From Acanthosoma haemorrhoidale (taxonomy: Eukaryota > Arthropoda > Insecta > Hemiptera > Acanthosomatidae): 64,000 nucleotides of DNA. How positions within the stretch are numbered: position 1 is the first letter of the stretch; each line of letters starts with the position of its first letter. Below are positions 1 to 8,969 of this stretch, in pieces. The stretch covers positions 102,445,189 to 102,509,188 of the forward strand of contig OV884009.1 in assembly GCA_930367205.1 (NCBI GenBank), written 5' to 3'. Position numbers and translations under genes: made by a program. The notes below the pieces were generated by a model. The model had not been told where the DNA came from. It was given only the letters and a program-made list of their open reading frames with translations, and made no database searches.

Positions 1-196
1 TTTTAAATAGAAATACATAAACATGCATGCAGTGTGACAAAAGGGTAAGATGGATAATACAAGATGATCTAAAAACATGTAAAAATATCAATTTAGTTAG
101 CCTACTTGTATTAACTTACACACTTTAGCAGACTAAATTACAACAAAAAAATTATTGAACTATAATGTTGTTAAATATTTTTATTAGTATACCCAC

Positions 197-436
197 CAAT
201 GGTGGTGATAACCGTGAGAGAGTACAAGAAAGCTCCAGAAAATGACCATCTGTTTACAGAAATATCTTCACCTTCGTAGCCGTGAATCCGAACTTCGTCA
301 ACTATACTATTTTGGAACGCTTTCAGTTCATGGTCAACTTTATTTCGCCAATTAGCCTCAGAGAACATGTTGATTTCACAACAGGTGGTTTGCCACAATC
401 TATCAGCAGTCATATTTCGAAGCCTAAGTATGGTAT
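197..436 (-). CDS. Two-pore-domain potassium channel, internal exon (cap and first pore)
   Basis: This exon encodes the end of the extracellular cap region and the first pore helix of a K2P (TWiK-like) potassium leak channel of the plasma membrane. The read ends in SGAFLYSLTVITTIG, the family's P1 signature just before the selectivity-filter tyrosine. On the minus strand the exon follows a pyrimidine-rich acceptor (…tttatttaacag) and can stop inside the filter glycine codon at 197, leaving a GTGGGT donor. To my knowledge an intron at this glycine is conserved in many K2P genes. The upstream exon at 12111-11916 ends in phase 1 and joins here in frame. The remaining exons would lie below base 1. 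The family call is firm; the exact subfamily is not. Confidence 0.87.
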
Positions 437-1090
437 CTGTTAAATAAACAAAACATCAACCAATTAGTATGAATATTTGGCCATCAATCATCACTTCGTA
501 AATTAACTAAAAAGGATATGGCATTCTTAATCTATCATTGCCGAGTCCGAAGGAAAGCAGCAGCTTCAAACTGGTCCAATGAAGACATTCCATTCCATTA
601 ATAAATTGAAGTTCTGATTTTTGCAACATGGTTAAAGTCACATGTCCCCGGCAATCCTAGGCAAACATTTCTTATTCTTTGAGCACAAAGGTTGGGCCAA
701 ACAACCAGACAAGAACCTATGCTGGATTATTTCTAAATAACGTTAATAACTAAGATAATTTTATCTTTTAAATATTGAAACTTAGAACAGCCTTTAAAAC
801 TTGTTACATCATCTTCATAGTTGAACTTGTTTCATGATAATGAAGTTCGCGCAGTACAGCTTATTTGTGAATTTTAACCGACATTTTGAAAAATGGTAAT
901 TTTCTATGTACTTCACACATCTATGCTCTGAATGATAATAATTTTTAGTAAAACCATAACGATTTTACACATAGGTACGTAAAATTCTTGAGTTTAGATT
1001 TGACGGTTGCATGAAAGAAGTTACTGAGCAAAACATTTTTTATAGTTTTGAAGAAATATGGGGGTGGGGGTCTTAATAGGTGTGTTTTCG
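437..1090. other. K2P intron, no recognised content
   Basis: This is AT-rich intronic DNA directly upstream (in transcript sense) of the cap/pore exon. I see no convincing coding, repeat or RNA feature in it. Confidence 0.5.
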
Positions 1091-1303
1091 TTAATCTTCT
1101 CTTGAGATGAGAAAATTATTGTTAGTAGGTTGATCATCGTTAGTGGCAGGTAGGTTAGATCCTTTAACCTGCAGAAGCTCTTTTTTACCTTGGCGAAATT
1201 TCAGTGAAATATTGTCCCTAGATTTCTCTGTGTGATCAAATTTTATGGTGTGCAGATTAGCGCCCAAGCCTGTCGAATCATTCACATCTTCGCTCGGTTT
1301 CAT
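1091..1303 (-). CDS. Unrecognised 70-codon open frame inside the K2P intron
   Basis: This frame starts with ATG (MKPSEDVNDSTG…) and runs 70 codons on the same strand as the K2P gene, with a polar, charged composition and no membrane segment or known motif. No good acceptor precedes it and the K2P exons on either side already join in phase, so it is not needed by the channel. It could be an alternative exon, a decayed gag-like fragment or chance. I do not assign a function. Confidence 0.2.
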   Translation of the reverse strand: MKPSEDVNDSTGLGANLHTIKFDHTEKSRDNISLKFRQGKKELLQVKGSNLPATNDDQPTNNNFLISRED

Positions 1304-1492
1304 TTTAGCTTGTCTTTTTATTCCAGAAAAAATGTGATATCATTGGTAAGAGAGTGTTCTACCATAGATTTATTTATTCATTTTTAAATCGACTAAATGC
1401 AAGCGATCAGTGGAACCATGCACATAAATTTCTTGTCTAACTGATATCTAAAAATTTAGCAAAAGGTGTTTTTCATAATTTTAATTAAAAAA

Positions 1493-1870
1493 ATGGTTTT
1501 GACGGTCGAGCAAGTAGCCCTTGTTGTTGCTTTAGTGGAAGACGGTTGAAGCCGAAGAAATGCAGCCTATGCATTGGGTTTACCTGAAACTACTATTCGG
1601 AGAGTAATTACATGATACAGGTTTGTGCACACGTAGAGCCGGATCAGATCGGCCGCGAGAGACAGAGCCAAGAGATGACCGCTTTATTGTACCACACACG
1701 CTTCGGAATCGGTTTTCAACAGCTGCTGAGACTGCGCAACTTCCTCGTACAACTCGGAGAGTTCCAGTATGTACAGAAACTGACAAAAGAAAACTTGCTG
1801 AGGTGAGTTTAAATCATCAGAGACCAGCATCTAGGTCATTGTTCACCAGAGAACAACATTCTATTATGTT
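1493..1870 (+). pseudogene. Tc1-type transposase N-terminal relic
   Basis: A decayed Tc1/mariner transposase start. From the ATG at 1493 one frame reads MVLTVEQVALVVALVEDG, then a stop, then SRRNAAYALGLPETTIRR, which has the look of the paired-like helix-turn-helix DNA-binding domain. After a frameshift near 1615 the second DNA-binding part follows, with RPRETEPRDDR, IVPHTLRNR and SLFTREQH typical of Tc1-like proteins. The catalytic DDE region is absent: the sequence passes straight into a minus-strand LINE tail at 1876. It cannot encode an active transposase. Confidence 0.7.
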
Positions 1871-1875
1871 TATTA

Positions 1876-2260
1876 TATTAAATCTTTATTGTGATAAAAC
1901 CACAATCTGGTTTATTGGGCAATAAGTAATTGTGTTCACTGTTATCATTCATACCATATTTACAATTCTTCATTCACTTGCACATTCATACATTATTTAC
2001 AAGATTGTAATGTAAATTAGTAATTTATTTTCTATTGAGAGATGGGATGTCCTTCGAACTAGTCTATACAGTTGTCCAAAGCGTCTGTTTAGCTCTTGAC
2101 TTTTTAGCCTCACATGTGGATTCCATGTCAGCCTTTTGTCGAGATGGAAGCTTAAATACCGTACTGTCTCGGGTTCAGGAAGAGGAATGGAATTTAAAAA
2201 AAACTACTGGACAGGACTTACGGCTGAGGGTAAAGGAAATTTCTCTAATATTGAAATTAT
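1876..2260 (-). mobile_element. LINE-1-family 3' fragment
   Basis: This is a 5'-truncated minus-strand copy of the Jockey-like LINE whose long copy lies at 14425-17825. Bases 1876-2010 match the reverse complement of its 3' end, including the AATAAAG terminus and the motif read as 'cattcataccatatttac'. Bases 2015-2260 match the reverse complement of the C-terminal part of ORF2 (near 17190-17345 in the long copy). The stretch between these two parts is deleted. No open frame survives. Confidence 0.75.
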
Positions 2261-2498
2261 AATTAACGCACGAAAAACCACTCAATATAAAGTGTTAAAT
2301 GGCTATTTAAATGAGGAATTGTGAAAAATTATCACTCATAGCAGCACAAAATTTCTTTTAAAAAGAAAGGAGAAAATGTGGTCGATGAAGACGGAAAAAA
2401 GATGCCAACCAAACAAGGATAAGACAAGAAACTGCTCAGTAAGTTGTAATATATATATATATATAATATATAATATATAATGTTATGTATAATGTATA

Positions 2499-2680
2499 AT
2501 TTAATGTTTGTCGGCTTTCGGAATAAAAAAAAAGGGAAAAGGTACTAAGAAACAACACGCATGAAAGTTAGAACAAGACTGCTTTATTCCATCAGATAAT
2601 CCTCTATATATATGTTCGGGATGTTCACATCCCGAAGTTTGGGGATTAAGGCTGGATACTAGTGGTGCTCGGACTATCAC
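2499..2680 (-). mobile_element. Solo LTR related to Gypsy A
   Basis: A roughly 182-bp sequence aligns end to end with the 186-bp LTRs of the adjacent Gypsy element but is clearly diverged, and it has no internal region attached. It is flanked on both sides by TA-rich runs, like the complete element. It keeps the palindrome CGGGATGT-TC-ACATCCCG at 2617-2634. This is best read as an older solo LTR left by recombination between two LTRs of a sister family. Confidence 0.75.
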
Positions 2681-2707
2681 ATATATATATATATATATAT
2701 GTATATA

Positions 2708-2893
2708 AGTTAATGCTTACCGGCTTTAGAATAAAAAAACAAAGGGAAAAAAGGTACAGAGAAACAACACGCTTGAAAGTTAGAACTAGACTGTTTATTT
2801 CGAGTCTATAACCCTGTATATTTACATTCGGGATGTTTACATCCCGACGTTCGAGGATTAAGGTTGAGTACTGATGCTGCCCGGAGCTTAACT
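2708..2893 (-). repeat. 3' LTR of Gypsy A
   Basis: This is a 186-bp LTR that matches the copy at 7873-8058 except for two transitions (at the 'actgttt/actgttc' and 'cccgacg/cccgatg' sites). It ends in AGTTAA/TTAACT inverted repeats. A perfect short palindrome, CGGGATGT-TT-ACATCCCG, lies at 2829-2846. TATA just outside (2704-2707) is one side of the target duplication. Confidence 0.93.
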
Positions 2894-2903
2894 CCCCCCT
2901 GCC
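2894..2903 (-). other. Polypurine tract of Gypsy A
   Basis: Read on the minus strand, GGCAGGGGGG sits directly against the start of the 3' LTR. This is where the plus-strand primer of an LTR retrotransposon belongs. The 3' region from here to 3335 also holds an A-rich run (3116-3136 on the plus strand) but no env frame. Confidence 0.7.
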
Positions 2904-3335
2904 AGTTTACGCACATCTCCTCGTAAACTATGAAGTCCAAGTCTAAATTGAGGATGACTTAGGCGATATTACGATCACTCTCCTAATCGTACTAAGGGAG
3001 CGAAGGCCAGCCCAAACAGTACACAACCTGTAATCCCTTACATTCGGTCGTATTTATAAGACACTTATAGTCCAAATAAAACGCTGCCTCTAACACTGCA
3101 GCCACTAGTGACAAAATAAAAAAAAAAAAAAAAAATTACATGGCTCATTACTCACAGAAAACAATGGCATCTTACACGCTACGCAAAGTCGATATTTCTA
3201 CACAGCCTGTGTACATTCTAAAAAAACAACAAAAGGAATTACAAAAAAAAAATACTTCTACAAATGGTACAAAGTGTACGTATGTATACCATACCAAATT
3301 TGGCTACGTGCAGAAGCGAGGACACTCCAACTCAC

Positions 3336-3866
3336 TCATGGCCTGCACCCTCCCCCCCCTGGTGGGAGTTTTAACTGTTCGACGTGGACGGTCCTCCGTT
3401 TCGTCGGAGGTCTTGTACTCTCGATGGTGACGATGTTATGCTCCCTGATCACCACCACCTTGAATGGACCCTCGTATCTGACCGACTCTTTGCTCCTATT
3501 AGAGCCAATTTTACGATATACAATCGTCCTAATTTTAAGGTCCCCCATTCGACCCCGGACTTTGAGGTTTACCCGAGAAACTCTCTTGACCTTCTCCCTC
3601 ACGATTTTGTCACGAACTTTGCCCCAAAGTTTTCCGAGCTCTAAGTGAGCACTTAACATTTGCTCCGCCATTCCCTCGTCCACCACCGTCTCTGTCCCGT
3701 TCCGGCGCCTCGCGCGCAGTCCGAAGAGGATCTCGAACGGCGTAAACCCCGTGGTGGAGTGGATGGAATGATTGTATGCCGCCACTGCCTTTGGCATCGC
3801 CTCGTTCGCCTGCAGACCCTTTTCTACCTGATACACCCGCAGGTGGTCACTCAAGGTACTGTGCAA
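3336..3866 (-). pseudogene. Gypsy A integrase, C-terminal part
   Basis: This frame covers the end of the catalytic core and the C-terminal domain of integrase, the enzyme that joins element cDNA to the chromosome. HSTLSDHLRVYQVEKG lies downstream of the third acidic residue region, and STTGFTPFEILFG is the Gypsy signature after it. The basic C-terminal end ('TVHVEQLKLPP') precedes the LTR. It is out of frame with the upstream integrase piece, so the copy cannot make an unbroken enzyme. Confidence 0.85.
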
Positions 3867-4690
3867 CCTTTCGATGCCTCCGCGACTCTTAGGATGTCCT
3901 GGGGTGATGATTTGTCTTTTACGGCGTACGCTATAGCTACCTTATTGAAGGTATCTATTGTCGTAACCCACTTATATCGCTTCCAAGTGAACGTGTCAAT
4001 CTGTAGTTCACTCAGTGGCGTCTCTGCTGTGGGTGTTTCCTCCTGTTGTCCCTGAGGTGGGTGTCGATCATATTTAGTCTTAAGACATATATCGCACGTT
4101 CCTATAATCTCTTGGATCGTCTTTTTCATATCCCACCAGAAGTACCGTCGCTGTAATGCTTGCAAAGTCTCCAGCGCACCGCGGTGGTTCGTCTTCCCTT
4201 GATGGTAGGCAAGCGTTACTTCCCGCTGCCGTTCCTCATCACGCAGTGTCTGGACCATAGACAGACAACGAACAAACGATCGATCAATACCCAGTTGTTC
4301 TGTTCTCCATAATTTCTTGATCAGATCCCACACTGTCGCGTTGCCTACAAATGGATGGTAGGTCTTCCCTGGTCTGGATGCATCTTTCAATGCCTTGCAA
4401 ATTCGGTCACCCTTGGCACCCGGTAGGGACCAGATTGTCGTAATACTATTCTTGCCATAGTTTTCATGAGTAGCTCGCATCAGGCTGGACGTTTGCGTCT
4501 TCCAAATAATTTGTCGCCATTTATCGTTAATGGTACCCTCAATCGTCTCCATTTCCACCGGACGTTCTCCGGCAGATTTTTCAGCTTCTTGGTGTTCGCT
4601 CCCATCGCTATCGTCCCGCGTACCGCGACTTCCATCTTCCCCGGGCGCCCATTCCGGGATCCCCGGACGTTTCCCCTTCCTCGACTGCAT
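3851..4690 (-). pseudogene. Gypsy A integrase, zinc-binding domain and start of core
   Basis: This frame holds the HHCC zinc-binding domain (AYHQGKTNHRG…; CDICLKTK) and the first core aspartate in ELQIDTFTWK. The core then breaks off: only about 20 codons separate VTTIDTFNKVAIAY from the remnant of the third catalytic block, where about 90 are normal. The second catalytic aspartate is therefore deleted, and the frame closes at 3851. Upstream it is also offset from the RNase H frame, which ends near 4608. The product would be inactive. Confidence 0.85.
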
Positions 4691-5756
4691 TTACGGTAAT
4701 CGCTCGAGATAGCCAGTCCGCCACTAGATTGTCCTTCCCTGGTTTGTATACAATATCCAGGTTGTATTGGGACAAAAACTCCTTCCAGCGTGTCACCCTG
4801 GTGGATGATTACTTGAGCTTCCCCACCCATTGAAGAGGTCTGTGGTCCGTATGTACTCTGAATCTCCGCCCGAAGACGTATGGACGAAAATGATCAATAG
4901 CCCATATGATGCCAAGAAGTTCACGCTCGAGGGCACTGTACCGCGCCTCCGTGTCGGTCAGTCTTTGACTCGCGTACGCCACTGGTCGTTCCCCCCCATC
5001 TCCCTCCTGCGACAGCACCGCTCCCAATGAATACTCACTTGCGTCGGTGGTGATAGTAAATAGCTTCTCAAAATCGGGAAACGCCAGGATTGGTTCCTCT
5101 TGCAGTCGAGCAATGCATTTTCGAAGGTTTTGCTCCATAATAGGTGTAATCGCTATCCGCGCCCCCTTCCGCAGCAGGTTACTGATGGGTACGAGATACT
5201 CTGCCATGTCTGGCACAAAACGCCGATAGTAATTTAGCGTACCTAAAAGTCGCCGAATGCCCTTGACGTCTTTCGGCACCGCTATCTTTCGAATTGCGTC
5301 GACTTTTGCAGAATCCGGTCGGACTCCCTCCCTCGAGATGGTATGCCCTAAGAAGTTGATCCGATCCTCTCCCAGTGATGATTTTTCCATCGACAATTTT
5401 AACCCCAATTCACGCAATCGTCGAAATACCCTCCGGAGATCTTCGATGTGTTCGGATTCTGTTCGGCTGAAGATCAACAGATCGTCCATATAAATCTGGC
5501 ATACCGCCTCGTTAATCCCCCTCAAGATTTCGTCCATCAATCTCTGGAAAGTAATCGGAGCGTTCTTTAAACCAAATGGCATCCGAGTGAACTCATAGTG
5601 CCCCCTCTCGAAAGTAAACGCTGTTTTGTGTTGATCGGTAGCGCTCATTTTGATTTGATGGTACCCTGCTTTCAAATCCAAAGTGCTAAAGATTGTGGCT
5701 CCATTCAGTCTTTCGAGAATGTCCTCAAAACGGGGAATCGGATACTTCTCATCCAT
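4608..5756 (-). pseudogene. Gypsy A reverse transcriptase and RNase H
   Basis: The main RT frame runs from 5756 to 4809, followed in the same frame by a tail from 4806 to 4608. It reads STLDLKAGYHQIKM, the MPFGLKNAP block, catalytic YMDD at residues 89-92, then RNase H with TTDASEYSLGAVLSQ, the glutamate of SALERELLGI and HTDHRPLQW. These copy element RNA into DNA and degrade the template. A TAA at about 4809 splits the RNase H connection, and a TGA near 5767 separates this part from the protease/RT start. Both are single nonsense changes in otherwise continuous sequence. Confidence 0.9.
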
Positions 5757-5768
5757 TGTGTTTTCATT

Positions 5769-6515
5769 TCATGTTCTAAAATCGACGACGACTCTATATC
5801 TCTCCCCCTCCTCTCCCGCTTTACTCTTCTTTCGTACTGCCCACAGAGGACTATTATAAGGGGATGTGCTATCAACGATTATACCCTGTCGTCTTAAGCT
5901 GTCGATTTCTGTCCGGATATGTTGGCGGAGTGCCTGCGGATATCGTCTCTCCTTCACGTACGTTGTTCGGTCAGATTTTAATGGGATTTCATGTACTGTC
6001 TTCCCCGTTGCCCCAAGCATATCACCCTCCACGTAAAAAATATCTCCGAACTCCCTACGTAAACTTTCCCTCCAGTCCACAACTTTCTTGACTGCCCCTA
6101 TCCGCGCACTCCCACCTCTTACGGTCCCCTGACATTGATAAGTAACCCCCCCCCCCAACTTGATCCGCCACTCCTTTCCCTTGTTCTCTACAAGCGCGCC
6201 TACCCGACCCAATAAGTCACACCCCACTATTATTTCATACTCGCGCGGCATGTACTCCACAATATGTACGTTAATGTCGCCCTTTTGTTTCGCCCATTTC
6301 TCTAAATTCACGACCGCCTCTCCCGCCACTTTACAGGGCCCGCCCAGGGTAATTAACTTGCACTTACATACCTTGACCTGGAGTGCCCTCTCTCTGCCAT
6401 ACAGCCGCTCCAACGCACCGCGTGACATTATGGTATTGGTGCTTCCTGTATCCACCAAGCACCTCTCTCCCCCCTCGACTCTGATTATTGGCAACTCGCA
6501 CAGTATCCCTCTCAC
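5769..6515 (-). pseudogene. Gypsy A aspartic protease and RT N-terminus
   Basis: A retropepsin-like domain with CLVDTGSTNTIMS near residue 20 (active-site DTG) and IIVGCDLLGR later is followed by the RT entry region (VPLKSDRTTYVKERRYP is preceded by EI; then YNSPLWAVRKK and VVVDF). The protease would cut the Gag-Pol polyprotein. The frame ends at a TGA just after the VVVDF motif. It shares frame with the zinc-knuckle segment upstream and the RT segment downstream, consistent with one ancestral pol frame cut by point stops. Confidence 0.88.
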
Positions 6516-6560
6516 TGTATTACACTTTAGGGTGCGGTCGCCACTCTGCTGCCACCCTCC

Positions 6561-7127
6561 TCAGGCTGCCACACGCCGCTCCCATCTTCTCGAAGTAGTC
6601 TTCTTTCGCTCATGCTCTCGGCTCCTGCCGCGAGCCGGCTCTTCTTCCTTTTTTGACGTTCCTGACGCTCCTGAAGATTCCTCAGCTGAAGATCCATTAC
6701 CACTGGGTGATATATTTCTTCTTTCCCGCATCGTTTGCGTATTCACTTCCATGGGTTCTGCCCTATGAACATCTCTCCTCCGATACACGTAAGGGCAATG
6801 CCTAGCGATATGCCCCTCCTCACTGCACTCGAAACATTTTGTGCGGGGGCACTGTGCCACTAAATGACTCGTCTTCCCGCACCCATGGCATTTTCTCTCT
6901 TCTCTGAAGGGTCCGTACCTGGGTCTCGCCGCCCTGAACCTCCTTTCGCCTGCCACTCCCCTGTCCCTACCGGTTCGTGTTTCGACTTTTTTCCAATTTG
7001 ATTTAGGGACCCTGGTTCTCCTGTACACTATCCGGCTCCATTCTCCCTCATCCTCCTGTATCCTCGATTCCTCCTCCCTGGCGCTGGTGTCAATCATGAC
7101 ATCTTCATTCGAGGAATGAGCGCTCAT
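6561..7127 (-). pseudogene. Gypsy A nucleocapsid segment (two zinc knuckles)
   Basis: This frame contains two CCHC knuckles, CHGCGKTSHLVAQC and CFECSEEGHIARHC, inside an Arg-rich stretch, which is the RNA-packaging part of Gag. It lies one base out of frame with the gag segment at 7761-7138 and in frame with protease/RT. A normal gag-to-pol frameshift is possible, but here the knuckles already lie in the pol frame, so gag may instead have been shifted by mutation. An in-frame stop near 6561 separates it from the protease. Confidence 0.85.
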
Positions 7128-7137
7128 TAGGGAATAC

Positions 7138-7761
7138 CTATTTTCTCCCTGTTTCCTTCGCCAACTGTACCTTCAGTATAGTTGACAGAAATCCCATTCT
7201 GCCTTCTACCTCTTCGATGCTCATTGTCTCTCTCATTTTCTCCATTATTTGATTATAACGGGTTAGAAGAACTGTGGCATATTGACCGCTACTCTGCCTT
7301 GATGATTTTGTTTCCCGGAACATCTGGAAAATATCTTCTTCGGGCGTACATCGCCCTCCTCCATATGCTTTCTTTAGCCGCATCTTCACCGTTTCCCACG
7401 ACGTCTCCTCATCCACTTGGATCTGGTTGAGAATCCTTCTCTTGACCCGACATATCAGTGCCGCTCTTAGTGACTCTGCATCCCTGGGGTCCAGAAGATT
7501 TTCCTCCGATTTTGCTAGGATTAAGGCAGTGAGGCGATCTCCTCCCTTCAGAAAGTGGTTGAGTTCTCCTAATTCGCCAGTGAACCATTCCAGCTCTGAA
7601 ATTGCATTTCTCAGATCTTGAGTGTTCATTGCTTTCACTCTCATCAACGCAAGAGCGGTAGCATGAGCTTCTGGCAAAACGCCCACCCTTCTCGTTGCTA
7701 CATGTTCCGCGCCATCCGCTACGTTCAGAACAGGTGGTCGTAGCACGCCTCCTTCCACCAT
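7138..7761 (-). pseudogene. Gypsy A gag (capsid region)
   Basis: A 207-codon frame from ATG at 7761 shows Gag capsid character: helix-rich, no membrane segment, with motifs such as LNHFLKGGDRL and ETKSSRQSSGQYATVL similar to insect Gypsy capsid proteins. It starts about 100 bp inside the 5' LTR and primer site, as expected for the first gene. It ends just before the zinc-knuckle frame, which is in a different phase. The frame itself is open; whether the stop is native or a defect is unclear. Confidence 0.8.
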
Positions 7762-7859
7762 TCTTTCTTCAATTTTTTATTTAATACGGCAAAAAGGAGA
7801 AGAGAAAAAAAAAAATCGAACAGACGTCGCTTACTTTTCTTTCCACACCACGAGTTCAT

Positions 7860-7873
7860 GGGTTTCGGCACCA
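7860..7873 (-). other. Primer-binding site matching the tRNA-Phe 3' end
   Basis: Read on the minus strand, TGGTGCCGAAACCC begins on the last T of the 5' LTR. It complements the 3' end of insect tRNA-Phe (…GGGUUUCGGCACCA) over 14 bases. This tRNA would prime minus-strand DNA synthesis. Confidence 0.8.
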
Positions 7874-8058
7874 GTTAATGCTTACCGGCTTTAGAATAAA
7901 AAAACAAAGGGAAAAAAGGTACAGAGAAACAACACGCTTGAAAGTTAGAACTAGACTGTTCATTTCGAGTCTATAACCCTGTATATTTACATTCGGGATG
8001 TTTACATCCCGATGTTCGAGGATTAAGGTTGAGTACTGATGCTGCCCGGAGCTTAACT
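7873..8058 (-). repeat. 5' LTR of Gypsy A
   Basis: The promoter-side LTR is 186 bp with the same AGTTAA/TTAACT ends as the other copy. It ends in TTAACT at 8058 and is followed by TATA (8059-8062) and a TA microsatellite. The palindrome CGGGATGT-TT-ACATCCCG lies at 7994-8011. Confidence 0.93.
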
Positions 8059-8300
8059 TATATATATATATATATATATATATACGTGTGTATAATATAT
8101 ACCTATATAGTATTCCTGTATTAAAGTGATTTTAAAAGGATTTAACTAATGAAATAGCACTTGATCTAAAAGTTGCTGATTTAAGCCGTTCAGTGCTTGG
8201 CAACCAGGTTCTTTGGGGGATTATTATTTTGAGATGAACCTTGGTCATTTATTGCAAAAAAAAGGTATATTGGACCTTATTAAAAAACCTATTTCGCTGG

Positions 8301-8705
8301 TGTCGGGGGCGTCACTAGGGGAGTGCCTAATCACTCTAACCCTCTTGACAAGTGCGGTTTGTTGCAGTTTATAACATGGACCATTGTTCCATGTCGGCAT
8401 TTAATATCTGACTCCATTTATGATAGGTATGTGTCCCGACAATAAACTATGTTCAAAAGAAAAGGGTACAGAGGCTTCATAAAGAATAAGATTTGATCAG
8501 AGTTAGAACGGGGCACGGCGGTGTAACAGTAGTGAGGCGTCTGACCGTCTGCAAGGGGACTGTGAGACAAGGTGTCTGCACAGAGGTGTGGCTAAGAGAG
8601 TAGACTAGTAGAAGATCCCAGGGCCCCGTGGCCCTGGAGTATCCCGACCGGGTGATAGCGGCTGTCTAGATGCAGAGACTGGAGAAGAGTGTCTCTACAG
8701 GGCGA
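8301..8705 (-). repeat. Relic of the TGACGCC…CGACA LTR family
   Basis: It begins TGTCGGGGGCGTCACTAGGGG, like the outer end of the LTR copies at 44358 and 52781 (all read towards the LTR interior), and shares the internal block around 'gtcccgac…actatgttca…gggtacag'. It is strongly diverged and is cut off by the LINE-2 insertion at 8706. The TA-rich stretch from 8059 to 8300 holds nothing else I recognise. Confidence 0.45.
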
Positions 8706-8969
8706 TTTTTTTTTTTTATTTATTTCAAAACCTCAAAAATAATACAATGAAAAAACAATTTTTATAGAGTTACAAGTTGCTCCTCGTACTGCGATGCACT
8801 GATGCATTCGAAGGAGGGCATAATATAAATACATTCAATCTCTAGTATAAAAAGTCATAACCATATCCACAACACTAGGTGATGAGGCTCACCTTCGGCT
8901 TGTTACCGGCACTAAACACTAAAAACAAACAAAACAAAACAAACTAAAACCTATACCTAGAACCTAAGA

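Larger units (their letters stand above)
2708..8058 (-). mobile_element. Gypsy-type LTR retrotransposon A, complete ends, broken genes
   Basis: A 5.35 kb minus-strand element lies in the first K2P coding intron. It has two 186-bp LTRs with inverted ends AGTTAA…TTAACT, a 4-bp TATA target duplication (2704-2707 and 8059-8062), a tRNA-Phe-like primer site, a G-rich polypurine tract, and gag, zinc-knuckle, protease, RT, RNase H and integrase regions in Gypsy order. The LTR ends and TATA target resemble the Drosophila gypsy/17.6/297 group. There is no room for env: only about 440 bp separate the integrase stop from the 3' LTR. The reading frames are cut by stops, frameshifts and an integrase deletion, yet the LTRs differ at only 2 of 186 positions. 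Confidence 0.93.

Noticed and set aside
3274..6768. Many plus-strand open frames of 60-200 codons across the Gypsy element
   Set aside because: They are antisense shadows of gag and pol; they have no protein motifs and their length follows from the GC-richer coding of the minus strand.
2708..8058. An env gene in Gypsy A, as in errantiviruses
   Set aside because: Only about 440 bp separate the integrase stop from the 3' LTR, and no membrane or signal sequence is found there.
8520..8610. Possible tRNA-like or rRNA-like GC-rich segment
   Set aside because: No A/B-box pair or rRNA signature; the segment fits better as the interior of the LTR relic starting at 8301.
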